NCBI RefSeq assembly: GCF_014696625.1
Contig: NZ_JACJQL010000039.1
Coordinates: forward strand, 1-64,000
Direction: 5' to 3'
DNA: 64,000 nucleotides
From: Nostoc parmelioides FACHB-3921
GTDB lineage: Bacteria; Cyanobacteriota; Cyanobacteriia; Cyanobacteriales; Nostocaceae
Within the stretch, counting starts at the first letter, position 1. Each line of letters opens with the position of its first letter. The translations under genes were made by a program, and so were the position numbers. The notes below the pieces were generated by a model. That model had not been told where the DNA came from, ran no database searches, and was given only the letters and a program-made list of their open reading frames with translations. Below are positions 37,310 through 44,994 of the stretch, piece by piece.

Positions 37310-40009
37310 ATGGTAAAGCTAACTAGCTCAAAATCGGCACGACAACGCTTCAATTTTTCCCGATGGGCAATTGAGTATTCGTGGCTGACTGTCAGTTTTT
37401 GGATTGCCGTAGCGGTAGCTGGCGCGCTGGCTTTCAGTTCCCTTAAGTATGCTTTGTTTCCAGATATTACCTTTCCGGTAGTGGTGGTAAATGCTACGGC
37501 TCCTCTGAAAACTGCCGTGGATACTGAAGCAAAGCTTACCATACCGATAGAAGATAGTCTGCGTTCTTTAGAAGGACTAGATAATCTCCGCTCATCTAGC
37601 TATCCTGGTCAGGCTGCTGTGAGTTTGGCTTTTAGTGTAGGAACAAATCTGGAAACTTCCACTAGCAAAGTTGAAGCAGCACTCAAGCAGTTAAACCTTC
37701 CTCAAGGCGCAAGTTACAAAACGATTCCTTTGAACTTGAATGAGTCTGCTGCTGTGAGTTATGCCATTGAGAGTAATTCTCGCAATCTGGCAGATTTAAC
37801 AAAGTTAGCTCAAGACCAGATTACACCAGCGATCGCTAAGTTACCAGGAGTCCTCAAAGTTTCGCTGCTGGGCGCTCCGACTGCCTCACCTCCCCTAAAT
37901 ACTGCCAGTGATAGCCTTGCGGCTCTTAGTCAAGGAGCAGGCACACTAGTCAGGTTCAATGGTCAATCAGCACTGGCATTTCAAGTAATTAAACGTGGTA
38001 ACGCTAACACCTTAGAAGTTGTTAGTCGGGTCGAGCAAGAAGTACAGAAGCTCCGTGCTAATCTCCCAGATGTCAAACTTACCTTAGCCGCTACCCAAGC
38101 AGAGTATATCCGCCATGCTACTAAGTCAACAATAGATGCGCTCATAGAGGCGATCGTCTTGTCAATTGTGGTGATTTATCCCTTCTTATGGAATTGGCGG
38201 GCAACTTTTATCTCCGCATTAGCTATTCCTACGTCCTTGCTGGCGACATTTATCGTGATGGCGATTTTTGGCTTCAATTTAGAAACCATCACCTTACTGG
38301 CTCTAGCATTGGTCATTGGGAGTGTAATTGATGATGCCATCCTTGATGTGGAAAATATCTTACGGCACATCGAAGAAGGTGAAACCCCCCGCCAAGCTGC
38401 TCACTCAGCCACGGACGAAATTGGTTTGGCCGTCGTCGCCACTACCGCCGCCGCCGTAGCCGTATTCTTACCCATCGGTTTGATGGGTGGAGTAGTTGGG
38501 CAATTCTTCAAGCCATTTGGCATCACAGTTTCAGCTTCCTATATAGCTTCTACCTTGGTTGCTCGTACCCTATCACCAGTTTTAGCTACCTATTGGCTAA
38601 AATCTGTCACAAAAACTCCCCAACGAAAGGAAGCGAACATCTGGGGAAAATTCACCCAACTTTATCGCAACTTACTTAAATGGTCTTTAAACCATCGTAA
38701 AACAGTCGTTGCCTTAGCCGTACTCAGTTTTGTTGCTGGTATAGCATTAATACCATTCATCCCAAAAGGCTTTATTCCCAAACTAGACCGGGGTGAATTC
38801 AACATCACCTACACCGCACCCTTGCCAAAGATCCCTGATTTGGCAGCTTTACAACTACAAGCAAGACAAAGAAGCAATATTACCCAATCCCCAGTTTCTA
38901 ATACCCAGTTCCCAATCCCCAACCCCCTCAACGACTCTCTAGAAGTAGCCAAAAAACTAGAAGAGGTAGTGAGAAAATACCCGGATGTGGAAACAGTTTT
39001 TACCACAGTTGGTTCTCGTGAGGGTGAGCCGAATAAAGGAACACTGTATGTCAAGCTAAAGGAAGACCGTAAAATCCAGACGGCGGAATTACAAGACCAA
39101 CTACGCTCAAATTTGCCTAACCTTCCAGGCGTAACTACCAGTGTGGAAGATATTCAATTTGTGGATACGGGTGGACAAAAACCTCTACAAGTAGCATTAA
39201 GCGGTAATGATTTACAGGCTCTCAATGAAGCTGCTAAGAAAATTAAAGAGCGCATTGAGAAAATACCCGGATTCGCCGATGTCACAGTTACAGGTGAAAC
39301 CAATACTCAGGATCAGGTTTTGCAAATTGAACGGCTGAATAATCAACGGGTAGCTTATATCAGTGCTAACTTGGGACAAGATTTATCTCTAGGTAATGCT
39401 ACTGATAAGATAGTAGCGGAAGCCCAACCCATCTTACCTGCTGGCATCACCTTAAATTTGGGAGGAGATTCGGCACGCCAAAGCGAGGTTTTTGGTAGCT
39501 TTGCTTCAACTTTGGCGTTGTCAGCACTGTGCATTATCGTCGTACTAGTTTTACTGTTCAAAAGTTGGATAGACCCAATAGTAATCGGCGTTTCCTTACC
39601 TCTGTCCATTGTGGGTGCAATGCTGGCGTTACTCTTTACCAAGAGTGACTTTGGGATGATTTCTCTGATTGGTTTTGTCTTCTTACTAGGGTTAGCCAAT
39701 AAAAACGCCATTGTCCTAGTAGATTACATCAACCAACTGCGTCAAGCTGGCTTAAGCCGTACAGAGGCAATTCTCAAGGCAGGCCCGGTACGTTTGCGCC
39801 CCATCATCATGACGACTATTTCCACCTTGTTAGGAATGTTACCCATCGCCTTGGGTTTGGGTGCGGGTTCAGAGTTGCGATCGCCTATGGCTGTAGCGAT
39901 CGCTGGTGGACTGGTAACTTCTACCATCCTCAGCTTGATTGTGATACCCGTGGTGTACGCCATTTTGGACGATTGGTTTCCCCGTTTTGCCCACAAGGAG
40001 AGAAATTAA
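37310..40009 (+). CDS. RND-family efflux transporter (HAE1/AcrB-like)
   Basis: A 899-aa inner-membrane, proton-driven transporter, shorter than the typical 1030-1050 aa. N-terminal FSRWAIEYSWLTVSFWIAV..., AlaFPDITFPVV and TPLKTAVDTEAKLTIPIEDSL are HAE1 signatures. TM4 has the proton-relay acids (VIGSVIDDAILDVENILRHIEEG) and TM10 the Lys (GLANKNAIVLVDY). The porter domain is reduced. A repeat-derived insert ITQSPVSNTQFPIPNP sits in the second periplasmic half. No membrane fusion protein gene is adjacent. Its stop codon overlaps the start of hpnA, so it is translationally linked to hopanoid synthesis; it is not an MMPL-type HpnN. Confidence 0.9.
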   Translation: MVKLTSSKSARQRFNFSRWAIEYSWLTVSFWIAVAVAGALAFSSLKYALFPDITFPVVVVNATAPLKTAVDTEAKLTIPIEDSLRSLEGLDNLRSSSYPGQAAVSLAFSVGTNLETSTSKVEAALKQLNLPQGASYKTIPLNLNESAAVSYAIESNSRNLADLTKLAQDQITPAIAKLPGVLKVSLLGAPTASPPLNTASDSLAALSQGAGTLVRFNGQSALAFQVIKRGNANTLEVVSRVEQEVQKLRANLPDVKLTLAATQAEYIRHATKSTIDALIEAIVLSIVVIYPFLWNWRATFISALAIPTSLLATFIVMAIFGFNLETITLLALALVIGSVIDDAILDVENILRHIEEGETPRQAAHSATDEIGLAVVATTAAAVAVFLPIGLMGGVVGQFFKPFGITVSASYIASTLVARTLSPVLATYWLKSVTKTPQRKEANIWGKFTQLYRNLLKWSLNHRKTVVALAVLSFVAGIALIPFIPKGFIPKLDRGEFNITYTAPLPKIPDLAALQLQARQRSNITQSPVSNTQFPIPNPLNDSLEVAKKLEEVVRKYPDVETVFTTVGSREGEPNKGTLYVKLKEDRKIQTAELQDQLRSNLPNLPGVTTSVEDIQFVDTGGQKPLQVALSGNDLQALNEAAKKIKERIEKIPGFADVTVTGETNTQDQVLQIERLNNQRVAYISANLGQDLSLGNATDKIVAEAQPILPAGITLNLGGDSARQSEVFGSFASTLALSALCIIVVLVLLFKSWIDPIVIGVSLPLSIVGAMLALLFTKSDFGMISLIGFVFLLGLANKNAIVLVDYINQLRQAGLSRTEAILKAGPVRLRPIIMTTISTLLGMLPIALGLGAGSELRSPMAVAIAGGLVTSTILSLIVIPVVYAILDDWFPRFAHKERN
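38883..38932. repeat. CCCAATCCCCAGT-type repeat inside the RND gene
   Basis: The heptamer-like sequence CCCAATCCCCAGT...ACCCAGTTCCCAATCCCC, elsewhere intergenic, is read in frame as TQSPVSNTQFPIPNP. It lies in a periplasmic loop just before the conserved NDSLEVAKKLEEVV segment. Confidence 0.85.
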
Positions 40010-40992
40010 TGCGGGTCTTTGTCACGGGGGCTACAGGTTTTGTGGGTGCTAATCTAGTGCGATTGCTGCTGCAACAAGGATACACGGTCAAAACCCTAGT
40101 CCGTCCTCAGAGTAATCTGGGTAATTTACAGGGTTTAGACGTGGAAATTGTCGAAGGGGATTTCGATAATCAGTTCCTTTGGCGACAAATGTCTGGTTGT
40201 CGCTATCTGTTTCATGTTGCAGCCCAATACTCCCTGTGGCAAAAAGACCGGGATTTACTTTATCAAAACAATGTCATCGGTACTTTTCAGGTGTTAGAAG
40301 CAGCCCAAAAAGCGGGAATTGAACGTACTGTTTACACCAGTTCCGTAGCCGCCATTGGGGTCAATCCCTCTGGTGAAATTGCTGATGAAACCTATCAAAG
40401 CCCCGTAGATAAGCTAATTGGACATTACAAAAAGTCCAAGTTTCTTGCCGAACAGGAAGCTATACAAGCCGCAGCCAAAGGACAAGATATCGTCATAGTT
40501 AACCCCAGCACCCCTATTGGCCCTTGGGATATCAAACCTACACCCACCGGCGATATTATTCTGCGGTTCTTGCGGCGACAAATGCCCGCTTATGTGAACA
40601 CCGGACTGAATTTAATCGATGTGCGGGACGTAGCTTGGGGGCATTTACTAGCCTTGGAAAAAGGGAAAAGTGGCGATCGCTATATCTTAGGACATCAAAA
40701 CCTCAGCCTCCAGCAACTACTGGAGAAACTGGCACAAATCACAGGTTTACCCGCACCCCAATGGACTGTCCCAGGCTGGTTACCCCTAAGCGTCGCCTGG
40801 ATGGAAGAAAAGATTCTCGCACCCTTGGGAAAAACTCCCTCAGTCCCTATAGATGGTGTCCGTATGGCACAACAAACCATGTACTACGATGCCTCAAAAG
40901 CCGTCAAAGAATTAGGTTTACCCCAATCTCCCGTCGATATTGCCTTAAAAGATGCGGTGAATTGGTTTGTTTCCCAAGGTTATGTCAAGTGA
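40009..40992 (+). CDS. hpnA: HpnA, NAD-dependent epimerase/dehydratase of hopanoid biosynthesis
   Basis: 327 aa. ATG 40009 overlaps the RND stop (TAATG) and has AAGGAG 8 nt upstream, so the longer frame from 39973 is rejected. Extended SDR features: MRVFVTGATGFVGANLVRLLL (GxxGxxG), YTSSVAAIG, and the catalytic pair GHYKKSKFLAE (YxxxK) with NPSTPIGPWDIKPTPTG, a pattern typical of hopanoid-associated sugar epimerases. Probably acts on the sugar-derived side chain or its activated donor. Followed by hpnH. Confidence 0.9.
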   Translation: MRVFVTGATGFVGANLVRLLLQQGYTVKTLVRPQSNLGNLQGLDVEIVEGDFDNQFLWRQMSGCRYLFHVAAQYSLWQKDRDLLYQNNVIGTFQVLEAAQKAGIERTVYTSSVAAIGVNPSGEIADETYQSPVDKLIGHYKKSKFLAEQEAIQAAAKGQDIVIVNPSTPIGPWDIKPTPTGDIILRFLRRQMPAYVNTGLNLIDVRDVAWGHLLALEKGKSGDRYILGHQNLSLQQLLEKLAQITGLPAPQWTVPGWLPLSVAWMEEKILAPLGKTPSVPIDGVRMAQQTMYYDASKAVKELGLPQSPVDIALKDAVNWFVSQGYVK

Positions 40993-41019
40993 GGTGAAAA
41001 AGAGGCAGGGAGAAGAAAA

Positions 41020-41066
41020 CTATTAGCAACTGACAACTGACAACTGACAACTAACAACTGACTAAT
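41020..41066. repeat. CAACTGA heptamer repeats between hpnA and hpnH
   Basis: Four to five copies of CAACTGA/CAACTAA lie upstream of the hpnH ribosome site. They separate hpnA and hpnH by 94 nt. Confidence 0.8.
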
Positions 41067-41086
41067 GACTATTGAGGAGTAATACA

Positions 41087-42103
41087 GTGGCGGTTAACTT
41101 ACAACAAGCGATCGATATCGGTAAGTATTTAGTTACTCAACGTCTTTTAGGACGCAAACGTTTTCCTTTGGTATTAATGCTAGAACCATTGTTTCGCTGT
41201 AATCTAGCGTGTTCTGGTTGTGGGAAAATTCAACATCCTACAGAGATATTGAAACAGAATTTGACTCCTGAACAATGTTTTGCCGCAGTAGATGAGTGTG
41301 GCGCACCTGTGGTTTCCATTCCTGGGGGAGAACCGCTACTACATCCCCAAATTGACGAGATTGTCAGGGGATTAGTGGAACGGAAAAAGTATGTTTATTT
41401 GTGTACCAATGGCTTGTTACTGGAAAAAAGCCTAGATAAATTTCAACCATCGCCCTACTTGACTTTTAGCGTGCATTTAGATGGGTTGCGAGAGTGGCAT
41501 GATAAATGTGTAGATCGAAAAGGGGTGTTTGATATTGCCGTTAAAGCCATCAAAGCTGCCAAAGCCAGAGGTTTCCGCGTCACCACCAACACGACCATTT
41601 TTGAAGGTTGTGATCCTCAGGAAATGCAGGAGTTTTTCGATTTCTTGGAAACTCTCAACACTGATGGCATGATGATTTCCCCCGGTTATAGTTACGACTG
41701 GGCCCCAGATCAAGACCATTTTCTCAAACGAGAACAAACACGCGCCCTCTTTCGAGAAATCCTCACCCCCTATAAAACGGGCAAGAAAAACTGGAATTTT
41801 AACCATAACCCCTTATTTTTAGACTTTCTTGTCGGTGAGAAAGATTACGAATGCACACCTTGGGGTAGCCCTAGTTATAGCGTTCTAGGTTGGCAAAAAC
41901 CTTGTTATCTTTTGAATGAAGGACATTACGCCAGCTTTAAGCAACTGCTAGCAGAAACAGACTGGAGCAAATACGGCCGCGCCAGTGGTAATCCCAAATG
42001 TGCAGATTGCATGGTTCACTGTGGCTATGAACCTACAGCCGCAATGGATGCGATGCAACCGCAAAATATTACTCGCTCTCTTGGGAGTGTGTTTGGGAGA
42101 TAA
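41087..42103 (+). CDS. hpnH: HpnH, radical SAM adenosyl-hopene transferase
   Basis: 338 aa from GTG 41087 ([15 protein letters not shown]), with GAGGAG 7-12 nt upstream; the frame from TTG 41072 is less likely because it contains the ribosome site. The radical SAM cluster motif CNLACSGC is at about residues 39-46. [11 protein letters not shown]-type [12 protein letters not shown] and a Cys-rich C-terminus ([26 protein letters not shown]) match the HpnH family. HpnH adds a 5'-deoxyadenosyl group to diploptene, the first step of C35 hopanoid side-chain formation. Confidence 0.95.
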   Translation: MAVNLQQAIDIGKYLVTQRLLGRKRFPLVLMLEPLFRCNLACSGCGKIQHPTEILKQNLTPEQCFAAVDECGAPVVSIPGGEPLLHPQIDEIVRGLVERKKYVYLCTNGLLLEKSLDKFQPSPYLTFSVHLDGLREWHDKCVDRKGVFDIAVKAIKAAKARGFRVTTNTTIFEGCDPQEMQEFFDFLETLNTDGMMISPGYSYDWAPDQDHFLKREQTRALFREILTPYKTGKKNWNFNHNPLFLDFLVGEKDYECTPWGSPSYSVLGWQKPCYLLNEGHYASFKQLLAETDWSKYGRASGNPKCADCMVHCGYEPTAAMDAMQPQNITRSLGSVFGR

Positions 42104-42333
42104 GCTGATACGCACCCGGATCAAATATTCTTGCGTCAGGGCTGTCCATAGTCAAGAGTCCAGAGTCAAAGGCTAGATTGGACTTTGGACTTTGGACTTT
42201 TGACAACCTGAGTACGAAATATACAATTTAAAAGCCTAACAGCTTAGTAGAGATTGGGTAATGGGGGCTGGAGATTGGGGAACAGTACTCAAGAATCCTA
42301 TAGCCAATATTGGAAACTATTCAGGAATTAAAT

Positions 42334-42708
42334 ATGGCACAAGCGGAAAACGTAATTGGTACAGCATTAGAACTTTGTTGTTCTTCTCCCGTAACTGGGT
42401 TTTATCGTGATGGATTTTGCCAAACGGGAGCTTACGATACGGGGATGCACGTTGTTTGCGCTCAAGTTACAGCAGAATTCTTGGAGTTTACAAAATCTCG
42501 TGGTAATGACCTGAGTACACCACATCCTGAGTATAATTTTCCTGGTTTGCGGCCAGGCGATCGCTGGTGTTTATGTGCAGCTCGTTGGCAAGAAGCACTG
42601 GAAGCTGGATTTGCACCACCTGTAATTCTTACAGCCACCCATGCCAGAGCATTAGAAGTCTGTTCTTTAGATGATTTGAAACAACACGCTCTGATAAATG
42701 GGGAGTAG
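42334..42708 (+). CDS. DUF2237 family protein
   Basis: 124 aa from ATG 42334, with AGGAA upstream. It matches the DUF2237 pattern closely: CSSPVTGFYRDGFCQTG, DTGMHVVCAQVTAEFLEF, GNDLSTPHPEYNFPGLRPGDRWCLCAARWQEA. Six Cys residues are conserved-looking, which suggests metal or redox binding, but no function is established to my knowledge. Confidence 0.92.
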   Translation: MAQAENVIGTALELCCSSPVTGFYRDGFCQTGAYDTGMHVVCAQVTAEFLEFTKSRGNDLSTPHPEYNFPGLRPGDRWCLCAARWQEALEAGFAPPVILTATHARALEVCSLDDLKQHALINGE

Positions 42709-42797
42709 GGACTGGCAAATTGAGAGTCAGGAATCAATTTTTCCCCAGTCCTGAATACTTTTGCCGTGACTTTGCCAAAATATACAAAAACTTGTCA

Positions 42798-42852
42798 CGA
42801 TTTTTGCCAATATAATATATTATTTCCCAAAAAATTCGCTTGGCAAAAATCG
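42798..42852. promoter_or_regulatory. 13-bp inverted repeat upstream of the membrane/HTH gene
   Basis: Arms CGATTTTTGCCAA (42798-42810) and TTGGCAAAAATCG (42840-42852) are perfect and separated by 29 AT-rich bases; the right arm ends two bases before the ATG at 42855. Related TTTGCCAA words occur at about 42772 and 42905. It may be an operator or an mRNA hairpin that hides the ribosome site. Confidence 0.6.
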
Positions 42853-42854
42853 GC

Positions 42855-43601
42855 ATGAGTGAAAAAACATTAGAAAGTGGCGGGAAGGCGTTTCTCGTTC
42901 TACTTTTGCCAATATCGTTTTTGGTTATTTTCCTGGTTTCTACCTGGAGATTTTTGCTGGCACTGATTGTACTAGCCATTGGTTTCAAAATTTTCCAAGA
43001 ATATCAATGGCAACAGTGGTGTCAGCGAGTAAACCCAATTTTCAATCAGTTAATTCGGGAAAACCAAGGCAAAATTACGCCTATGGATTTAGCAATTCGT
43101 GGCAATTTTCCCGGCCCGTCGGCAAAACGTTATTTAGACGGTAAAGCTTCAGAATTTGGGGCTAGTTTACTACCAGCTGGAGAAGGTGGTGAAGTTTACT
43201 ATTTCATCACAGGCAGCATTTTAGGTAACATCCTCGAAAGTAGTGAGCCAGTGAAACAACTGGCATCTCCACCATTGACGACAGAAGCGCGATCGCTCCT
43301 AGCACCACCACCCCCACCAGAACCAGTTCTCGCAGAGCCTGAACCTGAAACTGAACCTGAAGCTGAATTACCGCCACCTGTTACTCATCACGAAGTTAAA
43401 CCAAATCTGGAAAGACAGCTAATTTTCGGTTCCCTGATTCAATCAGAACTGGCAAAGCGTCTCAATGTATATTCCAGTACTGTTTACAAACGACGCAATG
43501 ATCCAGATTTTCCAGAATGGACTCGCAACCGCGATCCTGATGGAGTTGCCTGGACTTTTTCCGAAAGAACTAAGGAATTTTTCCCATTAGAAGAAAATTA
43601 A
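42855..43601 (+). CDS. Membrane-anchored protein with C-terminal HTH-like domain
   Basis: 248 aa from ATG 42855 (MSEKTLESGGK). Two N-terminal hydrophobic segments (AFLVLLLPISFLVIFLVSTW, FLLALIVLAIGFKIF) are followed by a globular part (about 60-130) that looks winged-helix-like (TPMDLAIRGNFPGPSAKRYLDGKA). A Pro/Glu-rich linker (PPPPPEPVLAEPEPETEPEAELPPP) leads to a C-terminal segment SELAKRLNVYSSTVYKRRNDPDF that reads like an HTH. No family name recognised. If the C-terminal part binds DNA, this would be a membrane-tethered regulator. Confidence 0.75.
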   Translation: MSEKTLESGGKAFLVLLLPISFLVIFLVSTWRFLLALIVLAIGFKIFQEYQWQQWCQRVNPIFNQLIRENQGKITPMDLAIRGNFPGPSAKRYLDGKASEFGASLLPAGEGGEVYYFITGSILGNILESSEPVKQLASPPLTTEARSLLAPPPPPEPVLAEPEPETEPEAELPPPVTHHEVKPNLERQLIFGSLIQSELAKRLNVYSSTVYKRRNDPDFPEWTRNRDPDGVAWTFSERTKEFFPLEEN

Positions 43602-43678
43602 GGCAGCAGTGTTTTTATTGGTCATTGCTCAGTCATCGTTAACAAACTATTGACTGTGGACTATTGACTATTGGCTGA

Positions 43679-44809
43679 TTAACTTTTAAATTCTAAGCCT
43701 ATAGCTTCGCTGATGGAATTTAATTCATGTTCTTCTAACTTCGCCAGCAACCCAGTTAAAATCTGGCTCACCATCATTGGCCCTTGGTAAATCCAGCCCG
43801 TATAAACTTGAATCAGGCTGGCTCCAGCAGTAATTTTTGCCCAAGCATCTTCAGGGGTAAATATGCCCCCAACTCCAATGATGGGGATTTCTCCCTGGGT
43901 TTGCTGCCAAATAAAACGAATGATTTCCGTGGAGCGATCGCGCACTGGCGCACCGCTAATTCCGCCAGCTTCTTCTTGGGGTGCTTTGCCTGTTTGCTCA
44001 ATCACTTGAGTTTTCAGCCCATCACGGCGAATTGTGGTGTTAGTAGCGATAATCCCTGCTAATTGGTAGGTTTTAGCTAATCCAATAATGTCAGCGATCG
44101 CTTCCCATTCTAAATCCGGCGCTATCTTGACAAATATTGGTTTATGTGTATTATTTTCTTTTTGTAAGACATCCAAGATAGAACTGAGCATCGAGGCATC
44201 TTGGAGCGATCGCAAACCCGGAGTATTGGGAGAAGACACATTAACTACAAAATAGTCACCCAACTCCTTGAGTAAGCGAAAACTATTTAAATAATCTTCG
44301 GCGGCTGCTTCTAGAGGTGTCACCTTAGATTTACCCAAATTGATGCCTATAGGGATAGAAAACAGTCCTTTTTCATCAGCCAACCGCGCAGCCATCACCG
44401 CCGCACCATGATTATTAAAGCCCATGCGGTTAAGAGCAGCTTGATCCAACGGCAAGCGAAACAGACGCGGGGGAGGATTACCAGGTTGTCCGACAAATGT
44501 GACTGTTCCCAGTTCCGCAAAGCCAAAACCCAAACTAGACCAAATCCTAGCTGCTACACCATCCTTATCAAAGCCAGCAGCCAAACCCACAGGATTGGGA
44601 AACCTTAAACCAAACAAATTCTGCTCTAGCCGAGAATCTTCTAGACAAAGTGACTTTTGTAGGATATTTTGCACCCACTTAGTACTTGTGCGATCGCTTG
44701 TGTGTGACAGCCAACTCAAACTCCTCATTGTTTGCTGATGCAACCACTCTGGATCAGCCTTTACCAAATCAAATAAAAGCGGACGAACTGCAAGTTTATA
44801 TATATCCAT
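43679..44809 (-). CDS. pyrD: Dihydroorotate dehydrogenase (quinone), class 2
   Basis: 376 aa, membrane-associated flavoenzyme that oxidises dihydroorotate to orotate in pyrimidine synthesis. The class 2 N-terminal extension ([22 protein letters not shown]) is followed by [35 protein letters not shown] (catalytic Ser), [13 protein letters not shown] and [12 protein letters not shown], then [14 protein letters not shown] for FMN binding. ATG 44809. Confidence 0.97.
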   Translation of the reverse strand: MDIYKLAVRPLLFDLVKADPEWLHQQTMRSLSWLSHTSDRTSTKWVQNILQKSLCLEDSRLEQNLFGLRFPNPVGLAAGFDKDGVAARIWSSLGFGFAELGTVTFVGQPGNPPPRLFRLPLDQAALNRMGFNNHGAAVMAARLADEKGLFSIPIGINLGKSKVTPLEAAAEDYLNSFRLLKELGDYFVVNVSSPNTPGLRSLQDASMLSSILDVLQKENNTHKPIFVKIAPDLEWEAIADIIGLAKTYQLAGIIATNTTIRRDGLKTQVIEQTGKAPQEEAGGISGAPVRDRSTEIIRFIWQQTQGEIPIIGVGGIFTPEDAWAKITAGASLIQVYTGWIYQGPMMVSQILTGLLAKLEEHELNSISEAIGLEFKS

Positions 44810-44994
44810 ACTTAATAGTCAGTCACCAATAATTTTTTTTCCAATCCCCAGTCCAAGGCAAAAGTCACAAGAAAAAATCTTTTACATTTTTACTTTTTAC
44901 TTTTTTGTCCCCAATCCCTTTCATCCCGAAATATCAATCAATACCCGTAAAGATATTAGTCTGGGTAATTTGGGCATCTTATATATTACAAGTT

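Noticed and set aside
37310-40009. HpnN hopanoid transporter
   Set aside because: Motifs are of the HAE1/AcrB class, not the MMPL-type HpnN; only the neighbourhood links it to hopanoids.
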